From Vibrio sp. Of7-15 (GTDB lineage: Bacteria; Pseudomonadota; Gammaproteobacteria; Enterobacterales; Vibrionaceae), in NCBI RefSeq assembly GCF_022347565.1, contig NZ_JAKRGH010000016.1, positions 1 through 64,000 on the forward strand: a stretch of 64,000 nt of DNA, read 5' to 3'. Positions 43,940-54,001 of this stretch are shown here, piece after piece (the first letter of the stretch is position 1; each line of letters begins with the position of its first letter). Under the pieces are notes generated by a model. It did not search any database. It was not told the origin of the DNA and was given only the letters and a program-made list of their open reading frames with translations. The position numbers and the translations under genes were made by a program.

Positions 43940-46570
43940 CTAGCTTGGGTTAGCAAGCTGATGGACGTTTTCAACTAGCTTGGCTGATAAGGCGGTTTGT
44001 TGCTCTTCATTCAGCCGTGTCCCTTGCTCTGAGGTGATAATGAACAAGTTTTCGGCGCGCTCACCAATGGTAGTAATTTTTGCAGCATGAAGATGAATCG
44101 CTAATTCAGCAAAGGTAGCGCCAATGGTGGCCAACAGCCCTGGAGAGTCAAGAGCGACAAATTCCATCAAGGTTCGCTTACCGGTTTTGGTTGGTAAAAA
44201 GTCGACTCGAGTACGCACATTAAAGTGCATCAGTTGTCTTGGTGTTCTTCTTACTTTTATCTTGGTCTGTTTTTCACTCTCAAGAACATGGGTAATGTGT
44301 TTAATTACAGCATGGTGACGAGATTCATCTATTGGTTTCCCATGGTGATCCAATACCATAAATGTGTCCAAGGCATAGCCATCTTTGCTGGTCATGATTT
44401 GTGCATCATGCACACTAAAGTTACGACGATCCAGCTCTGCTACTACGGTAGCAAATAAGCTCGGTAAATCTTTACTGTAAATAAATAGCTCAGTGCCACC
44501 TCGGCTAGGCTTTTTGCTCATCAGTACCATGGGTTTTTCTATGGGTTGGCGGAGCAGTTTTTCTGTATGCCAAGCAATTTGTTTATGAGTGTGGCGTAAA
44601 AAATAGTCGGCTTTAAAACGTTGCCACAATAATTCGATTTCTCGTGGGCTAAAACCTTCACTACGAACCAGTGCAGAAGCCATTTGTTGGTTATGACGAA
44701 TGCGATCTCGAATATCTGGTGGATTTTCTAGGCCTCGGCGTAGCGCTCGTTGAGTTGAGTGGAACAATTCGGAAATTAAAGTGCGCTTCCAGCTGTTCCA
44801 AAGTTCTGGGTTGGTGGCGCAAATATCGGCCACTGTTAGGCAAACTAAATATTCAAGGTACTCTTCTTCACGAACTTGTTTGGCAAATTCAGTGATGACA
44901 TCGGGATCGTAAATGTCTCGTCGTTGAGCTGTGACCGACATGAGTAAATGGTGCCGTACAAGCCACGACACTAATTTGGCTTCAGGCTTAGATAGCCCAT
45001 GGCCGATACAAAAATCATAGGCTTCTACTGCACCAATTTCAGAGTGATCGCCTCCGCGTCCTTTGCCGATATCATGAAAAATAGCGGCTAAAATCAACAG
45101 CTCTTTTTTGATGATTCGGGGATACACTTCACAACAGATCGGGTGCTTTTCACGGTTATCGGGATCAGAGAAACGGTGGATATTTTTTAGTAAACGGACA
45201 CTGTGTTCATCAACGGTATAGACATGGAAAAGATCGAATTGCATTTGTCCAACAATCTGGCTCCATTGGGGTAAATAAGCAGCCAGTACGCCTAAACGAT
45301 GCATCAAGCTAAAGGCTTTGGTAAGAGCATTAGGGTGACGGGTTAGCGCGATGAACTTGTCTCGGGCTTCTGGAATATCACATAAAAAGCGGTTGAGGCG
45401 TCGGCGAGCTGTTCTTAGCTGGCGCAATGTCGGGGGGCTAACGCCATCAATGGTAGAGTCATTCGCCACATGCAAAAACATGTCTAAAATGGTTTCGGGT
45501 CTTGCTTGGAAGAGCGCCGGTTTTCTGGCTTCAATGAGGTTATCTCGGCGCTGAAAATCATCATCGAGAATTTCTGCTTCAGGTACTTCACCTTTGTTGA
45601 TGATGGCTTCATCAAACAATTTCAGCAGCATTTTGTTGAGTTCTGCAATACGACGAAGAGTGCGATAAAACTCTTTCATCATTTTCTCTACGCCGCGGTT
45701 TCCTTCTCCCTCAAACCCTAAGTGTTCGGCTACTTGCGCCTGGTGACCAAAGGTTAGGCGGTTATCGTAGCGCCTTAATTCAATGTGCAGAGCAAAGCGC
45801 ACTCGCCATAAAAAGTCTTGGCATTCGACAAGTTCACGGTATTCCGCGTCTGTTAAAAAGCCGAAGCGGCTCATTTCAAACAGCGATGTTGCACCAAAAT
45901 GGCGTCTGGCGACCCAGCTTAATGTGTGAATATCACGTAGGCCACCTGGGCTGGACTTAATGTCAGGCTCTAGGTTGTAGGTTGTGTCATGGTAGCGAGC
46001 GTGGCGTTCTTTTTGCTCTATGAGTTTTGCTTGGTAAAAGTCTTCACTAGGCCAAAAGGCTTCTGAGTGAATGTGCATTTTGAGCTGATGGAATGTTTCA
46101 TCACAGCCACATAGATGTCGAGATTCTTGCAGGTTAGTGGCAACCGTTAAGTCGTTCTGCCCAATATCAATACACTCTTCGATAGTACGAACACTGTGGC
46201 CGACTTCTAAGCGAAGATCCCATAAAAGAGTAATGAATTCACTGATTTTGGCACCAATTTCATCGGAGATGGCTTCACGTGAAAGAATTAGGATATCAAT
46301 ATCTGAGAGAGGATGAAGCTCTCCACGACCATAACCACCTACGGCCACAAGTGTCAGATTTTGTTGTTGGTTAAATCCGTAAAAAGCCCATAAACGATTG
46401 AGTAGTTGATCAATGTAATCGGATCGATCATGAACCAAATCGGTAATAGAGGCGTGATTACTAAACTGAACTTTTTGAGCATCAGCAAACAAGGTGAGCT
46501 GGTGACGTAACTCTACAGCAGAAATATGCTCACTTGAGAGACTCAATGGGGGAAGGTAGGCAGTTGTCAT
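43940..46570 (-). CDS. glnD: Bifunctional uridylyltransferase/uridylyl-removing enzyme
   Basis: An 876-residue GlnD that uridylylates and deuridylylates PII proteins in response to glutamine. The nucleotidyltransferase motif GGYGRGELHPLSDIDILIL lies at about 81-99, the HD hydrolase domain at LILAAIFHDIGKGRGGDHSEIG, and two C-terminal ACT domains sense glutamine (ELFIYSKDLPSLFATVVAEL and MEFVALDSPGLLATIGATF). Length fits (E. coli 890). It runs in the same direction as map, upstream, and yaeH, downstream. Confidence 0.97.
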   Translation of the reverse strand: MTTAYLPPLSLSSEHISAVELRHQLTLFADAQKVQFSNHASITDLVHDRSDYIDQLLNRLWAFYGFNQQQNLTLVAVGGYGRGELHPLSDIDILILSREAISDEIGAKISEFITLLWDLRLEVGHSVRTIEECIDIGQNDLTVATNLQESRHLCGCDETFHQLKMHIHSEAFWPSEDFYQAKLIEQKERHARYHDTTYNLEPDIKSSPGGLRDIHTLSWVARRHFGATSLFEMSRFGFLTDAEYRELVECQDFLWRVRFALHIELRRYDNRLTFGHQAQVAEHLGFEGEGNRGVEKMMKEFYRTLRRIAELNKMLLKLFDEAIINKGEVPEAEILDDDFQRRDNLIEARKPALFQARPETILDMFLHVANDSTIDGVSPPTLRQLRTARRRLNRFLCDIPEARDKFIALTRHPNALTKAFSLMHRLGVLAAYLPQWSQIVGQMQFDLFHVYTVDEHSVRLLKNIHRFSDPDNREKHPICCEVYPRIIKKELLILAAIFHDIGKGRGGDHSEIGAVEAYDFCIGHGLSKPEAKLVSWLVRHHLLMSVTAQRRDIYDPDVITEFAKQVREEEYLEYLVCLTVADICATNPELWNSWKRTLISELFHSTQRALRRGLENPPDIRDRIRHNQQMASALVRSEGFSPREIELLWQRFKADYFLRHTHKQIAWHTEKLLRQPIEKPMVLMSKKPSRGGTELFIYSKDLPSLFATVVAELDRRNFSVHDAQIMTSKDGYALDTFMVLDHHGKPIDESRHHAVIKHITHVLESEKQTKIKVRRTPRQLMHFNVRTRVDFLPTKTGKRTLMEFVALDSPGLLATIGATFAELAIHLHAAKITTIGERAENLFIITSEQGTRLNEEQQTALSAKLVENVHQLANPS

Positions 46571-46726
46571 AGCATTCCTTGCAAGTTTTCTTAAACAATA
46601 TTAAGAGTACAGAATGCTATTATTAATACAATGCAGAGATGATAATATAGTCAATATGAGGGTTGATTATAGTTACCACCTCTGTATTTATGATCCTGTA
46701 TTCACAGTGAATAAAGAACAGTTAAA

Positions 46727-47521
46727 TTAGTTTTTTAGGTGGCGAGGCAGTGTTTCATCTGAACGTAATGTTAACACTTCACAACCTGTGTCTGTTACAA
46801 GTAATGTGTGTTCCCATTGTGCCGATTTTTTACCATCCACAGTGTAAACCGTCCAGTTGTCTTCTTCGTCAAGAACACAGCCGTATTTACCAGCATTAAT
46901 CATCGGTTCAATCGTAAAACACATGCCCGCTTTTAAGACAGTTTTATCGTTGTTTTTGTAGTGAACCACTTGTGGATCTTCATGGAATTCACTACCGATA
47001 CCGTGACCACAGTAGTCACGCACGATTGAAAAGCGGCTGTTACCGTTTTTAATGAACTTTTGAATAGCTGTGCCAATTTCGCCTAATTTCACACCTGGTT
47101 TTACTTTCTTAATGGCTAAATATAGGCTTTCTTGAGCAACACGGCACAGACGTTTGTCTTCCAATGAGACTTCACCAACGAAGAACATTTTTGAAGTGTC
47201 GCCATGATAGCCATCTTTGATAACCGTGATATCAATGTTAATGATATCACCATCCTGTAATACATCTTTTTCACTTGGGATGCCGTGGCAAACAACGTGG
47301 TTAATTGAGGTACAGATGGATTTAGGGAAGCCATGGTAGTTCAGAGGGGCAGGAATCGTGCCTTGTTCGTTAACCATGTAATCATGACAAATCTTATTGA
47401 GCTCTTCTGTGTGTACTCCTGGCTTCACATACGGGCCAATCATTTCTAAAACGTCTGCGGCAAGTTTGCCGGCAACACGCATTTTTTCAATTTCTTCTGC
47501 TGTTTTTATTTTGCTAGTCAT
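46727..47521 (-). CDS. map: Type I methionine aminopeptidase
   Basis: A 264-residue enzyme that removes the initiator methionine. The metal ligands are visible: the two Asp of INIDITVIKDGYHGDTSKMF, His in YCGHGIGSEFHEDPQV, Glu in FTIEPMINAG and a last Glu in QWEHTLLVT. Length equals E. coli Map (264). It is divergent from rpsB, with the rpsB promoter and leader between them, as in E. coli. Confidence 0.97.
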   Translation of the reverse strand: MTSKIKTAEEIEKMRVAGKLAADVLEMIGPYVKPGVHTEELNKICHDYMVNEQGTIPAPLNYHGFPKSICTSINHVVCHGIPSEKDVLQDGDIINIDITVIKDGYHGDTSKMFFVGEVSLEDKRLCRVAQESLYLAIKKVKPGVKLGEIGTAIQKFIKNGNSRFSIVRDYCGHGIGSEFHEDPQVVHYKNNDKTVLKAGMCFTIEPMINAGKYGCVLDEEDNWTVYTVDGKKSAQWEHTLLVTDTGCEVLTLRSDETLPRHLKN

Positions 47522-47698
47522 TCAATTTTCTCAGCTGACATGATTTAAGTGGCAATCTATTCATATTATCAGTGTGAACGCTGTCTGAAAACTCGCAGAG
47601 GAAGAAAGTTGCCAGAATATAACCCTTCTTTGTATAGGTTTATAAAATGGAAATTGTGTTGAAGAACGGAATAGTTCTGGATGTGTATCGGCATTATA

Positions 47699-47707
47699 TG
47701 GTATAAA
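47699..47707 (+). promoter_or_regulatory. Extended -10 promoter of rpsB-tsf
   Basis: TGG-TATAAA is an extended -10 element followed by the GC-rich discriminator GCGCGCC, typical of growth-rate and stringently controlled ribosomal promoters. No good -35 is seen. The start would be near 47714. Confidence 0.6.
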
Positions 47708-47713
47708 GCGCGC

Positions 47714-47881
47714 CGGATTCACAAACAATCTGTTTTGTGTCTTCCGAACTAACTTAAATTTTAATTTACACACATGCCGACACATGTTCCGGGGTGCCCC
47801 ATATCTGATGCCTGAATTGGATAGCTGAGAGGGTCGGTAACATGGGGTATGTGGAGCCTAAACCCCAAAGAGGAAATCTCA
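47714..47881 (+). ncRNA. rpsB (S2) leader, t44/tff-like
   Basis: The 5' region of rpsB is strongly structured: GGGG-TG-CCCC at 47791-47800, and CCCCAT (47797-47802) complementary to ATGGGG (47842-47847), which itself can pair with ACCCC (47862-47866) just before the ribosome binding site AGAGG. E. coli has the known t44/tff leader at this place, through which S2 represses rpsB-tsf. The resemblance is by position and layout; I could not align it to the family model. Confidence 0.65.
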
Positions 47882-48613
47882 ATGGCAACTGTATCAATGC
47901 GCGATATGCTTAAAGCTGGTGTTCACTTCGGTCACCAAACTCGTTACTGGAACCCAAAGATGAAGCCGTTCATCTTCGGTGCTCGTAACAAAGTTCATAT
48001 CATCAACCTAGAATCAACTGTACCAATGTTCAACGATGCACTAGCTGAGCTAGGCAAAATCGGTGCTCGTAAAGGTAAAGTTCTTTTCGTAGGTACTAAG
48101 CGCGCTGCATCTGAAGCTGTTAAAGAAGCTGCAATCAACAGCGACCAGTTCTACGTAAACAACCGTTGGTTAGGTGGTATGCTAACTAACTACAAAACTG
48201 TTCGCCAATCAATCAAGCGTCTAAAAGACTTCGAAGCACAGTCTCAAGACGGTACTTTCGAAAAGCTAACCAAGAAAGAAGCGCTAATGCGTACTCGTGA
48301 AATGGAAAAGCTTGAGAAATCTCTTGGTGGTATCAAAAACATGGGCGGCCTACCAGACGCTCTATTCGTAATCGATGCTGACCACGAGCACATTGCAATT
48401 AAAGAAGCTAACAACCTAGGTATTCCAGTATTTGCTGTTGTTGATACTAACTCTAACCCAGATGGTGTTGACTACGTAATCCCAGGTAACGATGACGCAA
48501 TCCGTGCGGTTCAACTTTACCTGAACGCTGCTGCACAAGCTGTAACTGAAGGTCGTAACCAAGACATCGCAGTACAAGCTGAGCAAGACGGTTTCGTAGA
48601 AGAAGCTAAGTAA
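47882..48613 (+). CDS. rpsB: 30S ribosomal protein S2
   Basis: A 243-residue S2: [33 protein letters not shown] at the N-terminus, [19 protein letters not shown], and [26 protein letters not shown]. The ATG at 47882 with AGAGG upstream is the true start; an in-frame upstream ATG at 47849 would add 11 residues and lie inside the leader. Codon use is strongly biased (CGT, CTA, GGT), as for a highly expressed gene. It is followed by tsf. Confidence 0.98.
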   Translation: MATVSMRDMLKAGVHFGHQTRYWNPKMKPFIFGARNKVHIINLESTVPMFNDALAELGKIGARKGKVLFVGTKRAASEAVKEAAINSDQFYVNNRWLGGMLTNYKTVRQSIKRLKDFEAQSQDGTFEKLTKKEALMRTREMEKLEKSLGGIKNMGGLPDALFVIDADHEHIAIKEANNLGIPVFAVVDTNSNPDGVDYVIPGNDDAIRAVQLYLNAAAQAVTEGRNQDIAVQAEQDGFVEEAK

Positions 48614-48696
48614 TTTTCACTATTTAGTGAAGATCACAAATTTAGCTCGCTCCTAGTGAGTTGCTTAGTTTCTATGTAAACTAAGTTATAGTTAGC

Positions 48697-48724
48697 AGGG
48701 GCCTCATATTGGCCCCTGATTTTT
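48697..48724 (+). terminator. Attenuator between rpsB and tsf
   Basis: AGGGGCC pairs with GGCCCCT and is followed by GATTTTT. A second perfect hairpin, CTTAGTTT with AAACTAAG, precedes it (about 48664-48685). Partial termination here would set the S2 to EF-Ts ratio. Confidence 0.8.
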
Positions 48725-48758
48725 AACTTTCCATGTTTGGAATAACGAGGAATAAACA

Positions 48759-49604
48759 ATGGCAACTGTTACAGCAGCCCTAGTTAAAGAATTACGCGAG
48801 CGCACTGGCGCTGGCATGATGGAATGTAAAAAAGCACTTGTTGAAGCTAACGCTGATATTGAGCTAGCAATTGAGAACATGCGTAAGTCTGGCGCAGCGA
48901 AAGCAGCTAAAAAAGCTGGTAACGTTGCTGCTGAAGGCGCAATCATCATCAAAGAAGAAAACGGCGTTGCTGTTCTTCTTGAAGTTAACTGCCAAACTGA
49001 CTTCGTTGCTAAAGATGGTAACTTCACTGCATTCGCAGAGAAAGTTGCGGAAGCTGCTCTAGCTTCTAAAGCAACTGTTGAAGAGCTAGTAGCTCAATTC
49101 GAAGAAGAGCGTGTTGCTCTTGTTGCTAAGATCGGTGAGAACATCAACATCCGTCGCGTTGCTTACGTTGAAGGCGCTGCAATTGCTTCTTACCGTCACG
49201 GTGAGAAAATCGGCGTGGTTGTTGCTGGTGAAGGCGATGCAGAAACTCTTAAGCACGTTTCAATGCACGTTGCTGCTTCTAAGCCTGAGTACGTTAACCC
49301 AGAAGACGTACCAGCTGACGTAGTTGCTAAAGAGAAAGAAGTTCAAGTTGAAATTGCTATGAACGAAGGCAAGCCTGCTGAAATCGCTGAGAAGATGGTT
49401 GTTGGCCGTATGAAGAAATTCACGGGCGAAATCTCTCTAACAGGTCAAGCGTTCATCATGGAACCTAAGAAAACTGTTGGCGACATCCTTAAAGAGCGTA
49501 ACGCTTCTGTTTCTACTTTCGTTCGCCTAGAAGTTGGTGAAGGTATCGAGAAAGCTGAAGAAATGAGCTTTGCTGAAGAAGTAGCGGCAGCACAAAAAGG
49601 TTAA
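48759..49604 (+). CDS. tsf: Elongation factor Ts
   Basis: A 281-residue EF-Ts, the nucleotide exchange factor of EF-Tu. The conserved [50 protein letters not shown] and HVAASKP are all present. It has the same biased codon use as rpsB and lies in the same transcript, downstream of an attenuator. GAGG precedes the ATG. Confidence 0.98.
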   Translation: MATVTAALVKELRERTGAGMMECKKALVEANADIELAIENMRKSGAAKAAKKAGNVAAEGAIIIKEENGVAVLLEVNCQTDFVAKDGNFTAFAEKVAEAALASKATVEELVAQFEEERVALVAKIGENINIRRVAYVEGAAIASYRHGEKIGVVVAGEGDAETLKHVSMHVAASKPEYVNPEDVPADVVAKEKEVQVEIAMNEGKPAEIAEKMVVGRMKKFTGEISLTGQAFIMEPKKTVGDILKERNASVSTFVRLEVGEGIEKAEEMSFAEEVAAAQKG

Positions 49605-49627
49605 TCCTAATTTATTAGGTTAAACTT

Positions 49628-49657
49628 AAAGACCGTGGCTTAGGCTGCGGTCTTTTT
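49628..49657 (+). terminator. Rho-independent terminator after tsf
   Basis: AAAGACCG pairs with CGGTCTTT and ends in five T. Confidence 0.88.
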
Positions 49658-49697
49658 ATAATCATCATTAGACAAACTCTCTATGAAAGGTAATTCC

Positions 49698-50429
49698 ATG
49701 ACTACAAGCCCGAAGCCTGCTTATCAACGTATTCTACTTAAATTGAGTGGCGAAGCCCTTCAAGGTTCTGAAGGTTTTGGTATCGATCCAACGATCCTTG
49801 ATCGTATGGCTCAAGAAATTAAAGAGCTTGTTGAGCTCGGTGTACAAGTTGGTGTCGTAATTGGTGGTGGTAATTTATTCCGTGGTGCAGGCCTTGCTGA
49901 AGCGGGTATGAATCGAGTAGTGGGCGACCACATGGGCATGCTAGCAACGGTAATGAATGGTTTAGCAATGCGTGATGCGCTGCATCGTGCTTATGTGAAC
50001 GCTCGAGTAATGTCCGCAATTCCTTTAAATGGTGTTTGTGATGACTATAACTGGGCAGATGCTATTAGCCAGTTGCGTAACGGCCGTGTTGTGATTTTCT
50101 CAGCAGGTACTGGTAACCCGTTTTTCACGACTGATTCAGCAGCGTGTCTACGTGGTATCGAAATTGAAGCGGACATCGTATTAAAAGCAACCAAAGTTGA
50201 TGGTGTATTTGATAGCGATCCAGTAGCTAACCCTGATGCAACTCTTTATGATAAACTGAGCTACAGTGAAATTCTTGAAAAAGAACTGAAAGTCATGGAT
50301 TTGGCTGCATTTACACTAGCTCGTGACCATGAAATGCCGATTCGTGTATTCAACATGAACAAACCTGGTGCTTTACGCCGTGTTGTTATGGGTGAAACTG
50401 AAGGTACACTAATCAGCAGCGCTGAATAA
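49698..50429 (+). CDS. pyrH: UMP kinase
   Basis: A 243-residue UMP kinase (UMP plus ATP to UDP) of the amino-acid-kinase fold, hexameric and GTP-activated in the family. [55 protein letters not shown] and [14 protein letters not shown] are diagnostic. The ATG at 49698 with AAAGG eight bases ahead gives the family start; the ATG at 49683 would add five residues. Confidence 0.97.
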   Translation: MTTSPKPAYQRILLKLSGEALQGSEGFGIDPTILDRMAQEIKELVELGVQVGVVIGGGNLFRGAGLAEAGMNRVVGDHMGMLATVMNGLAMRDALHRAYVNARVMSAIPLNGVCDDYNWADAISQLRNGRVVIFSAGTGNPFFTTDSAACLRGIEIEADIVLKATKVDGVFDSDPVANPDATLYDKLSYSEILEKELKVMDLAAFTLARDHEMPIRVFNMNKPGALRRVVMGETEGTLISSAE

Positions 50430-50476
50430 TATTAATGCTTAAGTATTAATAAAAATAGATTTTATAGGACGATATT

Positions 50477-51034
50477 GTGATTAACGAAATCAAATCTGAC
50501 GCTAAAGTACGTATGGAAAAAAGCGTTGAAGCTCTAAAAAATAACCTGGCTAAGATCCGTACTGGTCGTGCACACCCAAGCCTACTTCAAGGCTTATCGG
50601 TTGAATACTATGGTGCAGCAACACCTATCAACCAAGTAGCAAACATTGTAGCAGAAGACGCTCGTACTCTAGCTATCACCGTGTTTGATAAAGAGCTGGC
50701 TTCAGCAGTAGAAAAAGCAATCATGAAGTCTGATCTAGGTCTGAACCCACAGTCTGCTGGTACTGTAATTCGTGTTCCACTTCCACCATTAACAGAAGAG
50801 CGTCGTCGCGATTTCGTTAAAATCGTACGTGGTGAAGCTGAAGGTGGTCGTGTTGCTATCCGTAACATCCGTCGTGATGCGAATGGTGATCTAAAAGCAC
50901 TACTAAAAGACAAAGAAATCTCTGAAGATGAAGATCGTCGTGCACAAGACGAAATTCAGAAGTTAACAGACGCAGCGGTTAAGAGTGTCGATGAGCTTCT
51001 TGAAATTAAAGAAAAAGAGTTGATGGAAGTGTAA
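50477..51034 (+). CDS. frr: Ribosome recycling factor
   Basis: A 185-residue RRF, which with EF-G splits post-termination ribosomes. [54 protein letters not shown] and [18 protein letters not shown] are the family blocks. It starts with GTG after AGGACG. A terminator follows immediately. Confidence 0.97.
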   Translation: MINEIKSDAKVRMEKSVEALKNNLAKIRTGRAHPSLLQGLSVEYYGAATPINQVANIVAEDARTLAITVFDKELASAVEKAIMKSDLGLNPQSAGTVIRVPLPPLTEERRRDFVKIVRGEAEGGRVAIRNIRRDANGDLKALLKDKEISEDEDRRAQDEIQKLTDAAVKSVDELLEIKEKELMEV

Positions 51035-51060
51035 TAAGTAATACACTTTACAATCTACGA

Positions 51061-51090
51061 AAGCGCTGGGCGTGCAGCACAGCGCTTTTT
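51061..51090 (+). terminator. Rho-independent terminator after frr
   Basis: AAGCGCTG pairs with CAGCGCTT and runs into T5 ATTTT. Confidence 0.9.
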
Positions 51091-51110
51091 ATTTTGTATA
51101 GGGAATATAT

Positions 51111-51872
51111 ATGGCAGATAGTATTGGTGAGTCTGCTATCTCATCACAGGCTCTTCCTAAACATATTGCTGTGATAATGGATGGCAATGGACGCTGGGCG
51201 AAGGCAAAAGGTAAACCTCGAGTTTTTGGTCATAAAGCTGGCGTTGATTCAGTACGAAAAACAATTTCAGCAGCAAACCGATTAAATGTTAAAGCCATTA
51301 CGTTATTTGCGTTTAGCAGTGAAAATTGGCGAAGACCTGAAGATGAAGTCAGTTTATTAATGGAGTTGTTTATCTCTGTACTTTCCAGGGAAGTGAAACG
51401 ACTGCATAAAAATAATATTCAGCTGCGTATCATTGGTGACAAAAGTCGCTTTAGTAAGCGTTTACAGACCAAAATTAGGGAGTCTGAAGAGCTTACTGCA
51501 AACAATGATGGCATGGTTTTGAATGTTGCAGCTAACTATGGCGGCAAATGGGATATTACCCAAGCCGTGAAAAATATTGCTCAAGATATCGAGCAAGGTC
51601 TGTATCGTTCAGACCAAATAGATGAAGCTTTGTTAAGTTCCAAGATGACGATGTCAGATCTTCCTGAAGTCGATCTTCTAATTCGTACCAGTGGGGAATG
51701 CCGGATCAGTAACTTTATGTTGTGGCAAATGGCTTACGCTGAGATGTATTTTACAGAACAATATTGGCCTGACTTTGATGAACAAAGTTTAGCTGAGGCT
51801 GTGGCTTGGTTTGTAAATCGAGAGCGCCGCTTTGGTTGTACTGGGGAACAGATCCACGCTTTAATGAAATAA
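51111..51872 (+). CDS. uppS: Undecaprenyl diphosphate synthase (UppS)
   Basis: A 253-residue cis-prenyltransferase that makes undecaprenyl-PP from farnesyl-PP and eight isopentenyl-PP. [27 protein letters not shown] contains the catalytic Asp, [13 protein letters not shown] binds substrate, and [23 protein letters not shown] is the C-terminal active-site block. It begins the uppS-cdsA unit, 17 bp before cdsA. Confidence 0.96.
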   Translation: MADSIGESAISSQALPKHIAVIMDGNGRWAKAKGKPRVFGHKAGVDSVRKTISAANRLNVKAITLFAFSSENWRRPEDEVSLLMELFISVLSREVKRLHKNNIQLRIIGDKSRFSKRLQTKIRESEELTANNDGMVLNVAANYGGKWDITQAVKNIAQDIEQGLYRSDQIDEALLSSKMTMSDLPEVDLLIRTSGECRISNFMLWQMAYAEMYFTEQYWPDFDEQSLAEAVAWFVNRERRFGCTGEQIHALMK

Positions 51873-51889
51873 ACAGAGGACGATAAAGT

Positions 51890-52729
51890 TTGAAACAACG
51901 CATAATTACAGCCCTCATTCTTGCTCCACTTGTTATTGCTGGGATCTTTTTATTACCAATTCCTGGTTTTTTAATCGCGTTAACTGCTGTGACGGTTATC
52001 GGCTTCTGGGAATGGACACAGTTTGTTAATGCTAAATCACGTTTAGTGGCTCTAGTGCCAGCTCTCGCTGTGGTGGCGGGCACACTCGTTTGGCTTCCGT
52101 TTGATGTTAATTCTTTATCGGAAGTTGGGGGATCACATCAAAGTGTTCTCATGGCGGGAGGCCTATGGTGGTTGATTGCTTCTGCATTGGTGATCAGTTA
52201 CCCGAAAAGTTCTAAATTGTGGTCAGGTAGTAATGTGATCCGTCATGTATTTGGTTTGCTGACCATGGTGCCATTTTTATGGAGTGTGGTGTTACTGCGT
52301 GCGGCAGAGTACCAAGCTGACCCTTATTACGGTGCAAAACTGGTTCTTTTAGTGTGCTTTTTGGTATGGGCTGCTGACAGTGGTGCTTATTTTGCTGGTA
52401 AATCTTTTGGGAAATATAAGATGGCTCCCGCCGTTAGCCCGAATAAAACCATTGAAGGCCTAATTGGTGGTATAGTTGCTGCTATGCTTGTTGCCTGGGG
52501 GGCGTCTAGTCTATTTGGCATCCACTTTTCTAGCGTTGGTGCCATGCTAGGTATTTCCATGGTGACTGTGATTATTTCAGTGCTTGGTGATCTTGCTGAA
52601 AGTATGTTTAAGCGAGTATCAGGCATTAAAGATAGCGGTAACATTTTACCAGGACACGGTGGGATCTTAGACCGAATTGATAGCCTAACAGCTGCTTTCC
52701 CTGTCTTTGCTCTTTTGTATTTTTGGTAG
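51890..52729 (+). CDS. cdsA: Phosphatidate cytidylyltransferase (CdsA)
   Basis: A 279-residue inner-membrane enzyme that makes CDP-diacylglycerol from phosphatidate and CTP. Multiple hydrophobic helices end in the CDS signature ESMFKRVSGIKDSGNILPGHGGILDRIDSL. The start codon is TTG, which gives the usual N-terminus MKQRIITALILAPLVIAG; AGAGGA lies upstream at a slightly long distance. Confidence 0.95.
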   Translation: MKQRIITALILAPLVIAGIFLLPIPGFLIALTAVTVIGFWEWTQFVNAKSRLVALVPALAVVAGTLVWLPFDVNSLSEVGGSHQSVLMAGGLWWLIASALVISYPKSSKLWSGSNVIRHVFGLLTMVPFLWSVVLLRAAEYQADPYYGAKLVLLVCFLVWAADSGAYFAGKSFGKYKMAPAVSPNKTIEGLIGGIVAAMLVAWGASSLFGIHFSSVGAMLGISMVTVIISVLGDLAESMFKRVSGIKDSGNILPGHGGILDRIDSLTAAFPVFALLYFW

Positions 52730-52743
52730 ATATACATATTTTT

Positions 52744-52771
52744 AAAAGTGGCTCTAAAGTAGCCACTTTTT
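52744..52771 (+). terminator. Terminator-like hairpin between cdsA and dxr
   Basis: AAAAGTGGCT pairs with AGCCACTTTT and is followed by T5. It lies about 20 bp ahead of dxr, so it probably acts as an attenuator or separates two transcripts. Confidence 0.85.
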
Positions 52772-52792
52772 ATCTATTTTGGTCAATTCGTG

Positions 52793-54001
52793 ATGCGTAA
52801 CTTAACCATTCTTGGAGCAACTGGCTCTATCGGTTCTAGCACCTTATCGGTCGCTGCTCAAAATCCCCACTTATATAATATCATTGCCCTTGCCGCAGGC
52901 TCTAATGTTGAAAAAATGATGCAACTTTGCCTTCAATGGCAGCCTCAGTATGCCGCAATGGCGGAGCCAACAGCAGCACTTGAACTTCAAATGCGCTTAG
53001 CAGAAAAAGGCGTCAAAACCGAGGTTTTAGCGGGGAATGATGGCTTATGTCAGCTGGCCTCTTTACCCGATGTCGATACCGTCATGGCCGCTATTGTTGG
53101 TGCGGCAGGTTTATTGCCTACAATGGCTGCAGTAAAGGCTGGAAAGCGAGTTTTATTGGCAAACAAAGAAGCATTGGTGATGTCTGGTCAGTTGTTTATC
53201 GATGCTGTTGAAAAGTATGGGGCGGAATTACTACCAGTTGATAGTGAGCATAATGCAATTTTCCAATGTCTTCCCGAAAAAGTGCAAACCAACCTTGGAC
53301 GCTGCGATCTTGATGAAAGTGGTATTAGCAGTATTCTCCTGACTGGCTCGGGTGGCCCTTTCCGTTACACTGATGTATCCGAGCTGAGCTCAGTAACGCC
53401 TGAAATGGCCATCGCTCATCCGAATTGGTCGATGGGGCCTAAGATTTCTGTCGACTCTGCCACGATGATGAACAAAGGCCTAGAGTACATAGAAGCACGC
53501 TGGCTGTTTAACACTCGTCAAGAGCAGTTGAAAGTGATCATTCATCCCCAGTCTGTGATTCATTCTATGGTGCAGTATCGCGATGGTTCTGTGTTGGCGC
53601 AAATGGGCCTACCGGACATGAAAACCCCAATTGCGTGCACCATGTCTTATCCTGAGCGTATCAATGCGGGCGTTGAGCCGTTAGATTTCACTAAAGTGGG
53701 CGAGTTTACGTTTTTGGAACCCGATTACCAACGTTACCCATGCTTGAAGTTAGCGATTGATGCATGTTATCAGGGGCAACAAGCAACGACAGCATTGAAT
53801 GCTGCAAATGAGCAGAGTGTTGCTGCTTTCTTAAATCATCAGCTTCGATTTACCGATATCGCGATGATAAATGAGCAGGTTTTAAACAAGCTCGTAGGTT
53901 CTGAACAATTCCGTCAACTTGTTGACTTGGAAAGCTTAGTCGAGCTAGATAGAATGGCTCGCAAATACGCAGATGAAGCAATTCAAAAGGCAATGTCATG
54001 A
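52793..54001 (+). CDS. dxr: 1-deoxy-D-xylulose 5-phosphate reductoisomerase
   Basis: A 402-residue DXR (IspC), the second enzyme of the MEP isoprenoid pathway. The NADPH loop [15 protein letters not shown] opens the protein; [15 protein letters not shown] carries the metal-binding residues; [26 protein letters not shown] is the catalytic loop region. The ATG at 52793 follows an in-frame GTG at 52790. It overlaps rseP by 4 nt (ATGA). Confidence 0.96.
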   Translation: MRNLTILGATGSIGSSTLSVAAQNPHLYNIIALAAGSNVEKMMQLCLQWQPQYAAMAEPTAALELQMRLAEKGVKTEVLAGNDGLCQLASLPDVDTVMAAIVGAAGLLPTMAAVKAGKRVLLANKEALVMSGQLFIDAVEKYGAELLPVDSEHNAIFQCLPEKVQTNLGRCDLDESGISSILLTGSGGPFRYTDVSELSSVTPEMAIAHPNWSMGPKISVDSATMMNKGLEYIEARWLFNTRQEQLKVIIHPQSVIHSMVQYRDGSVLAQMGLPDMKTPIACTMSYPERINAGVEPLDFTKVGEFTFLEPDYQRYPCLKLAIDACYQGQQATTALNAANEQSVAAFLNHQLRFTDIAMINEQVLNKLVGSEQFRQLVDLESLVELDRMARKYADEAIQKAMS

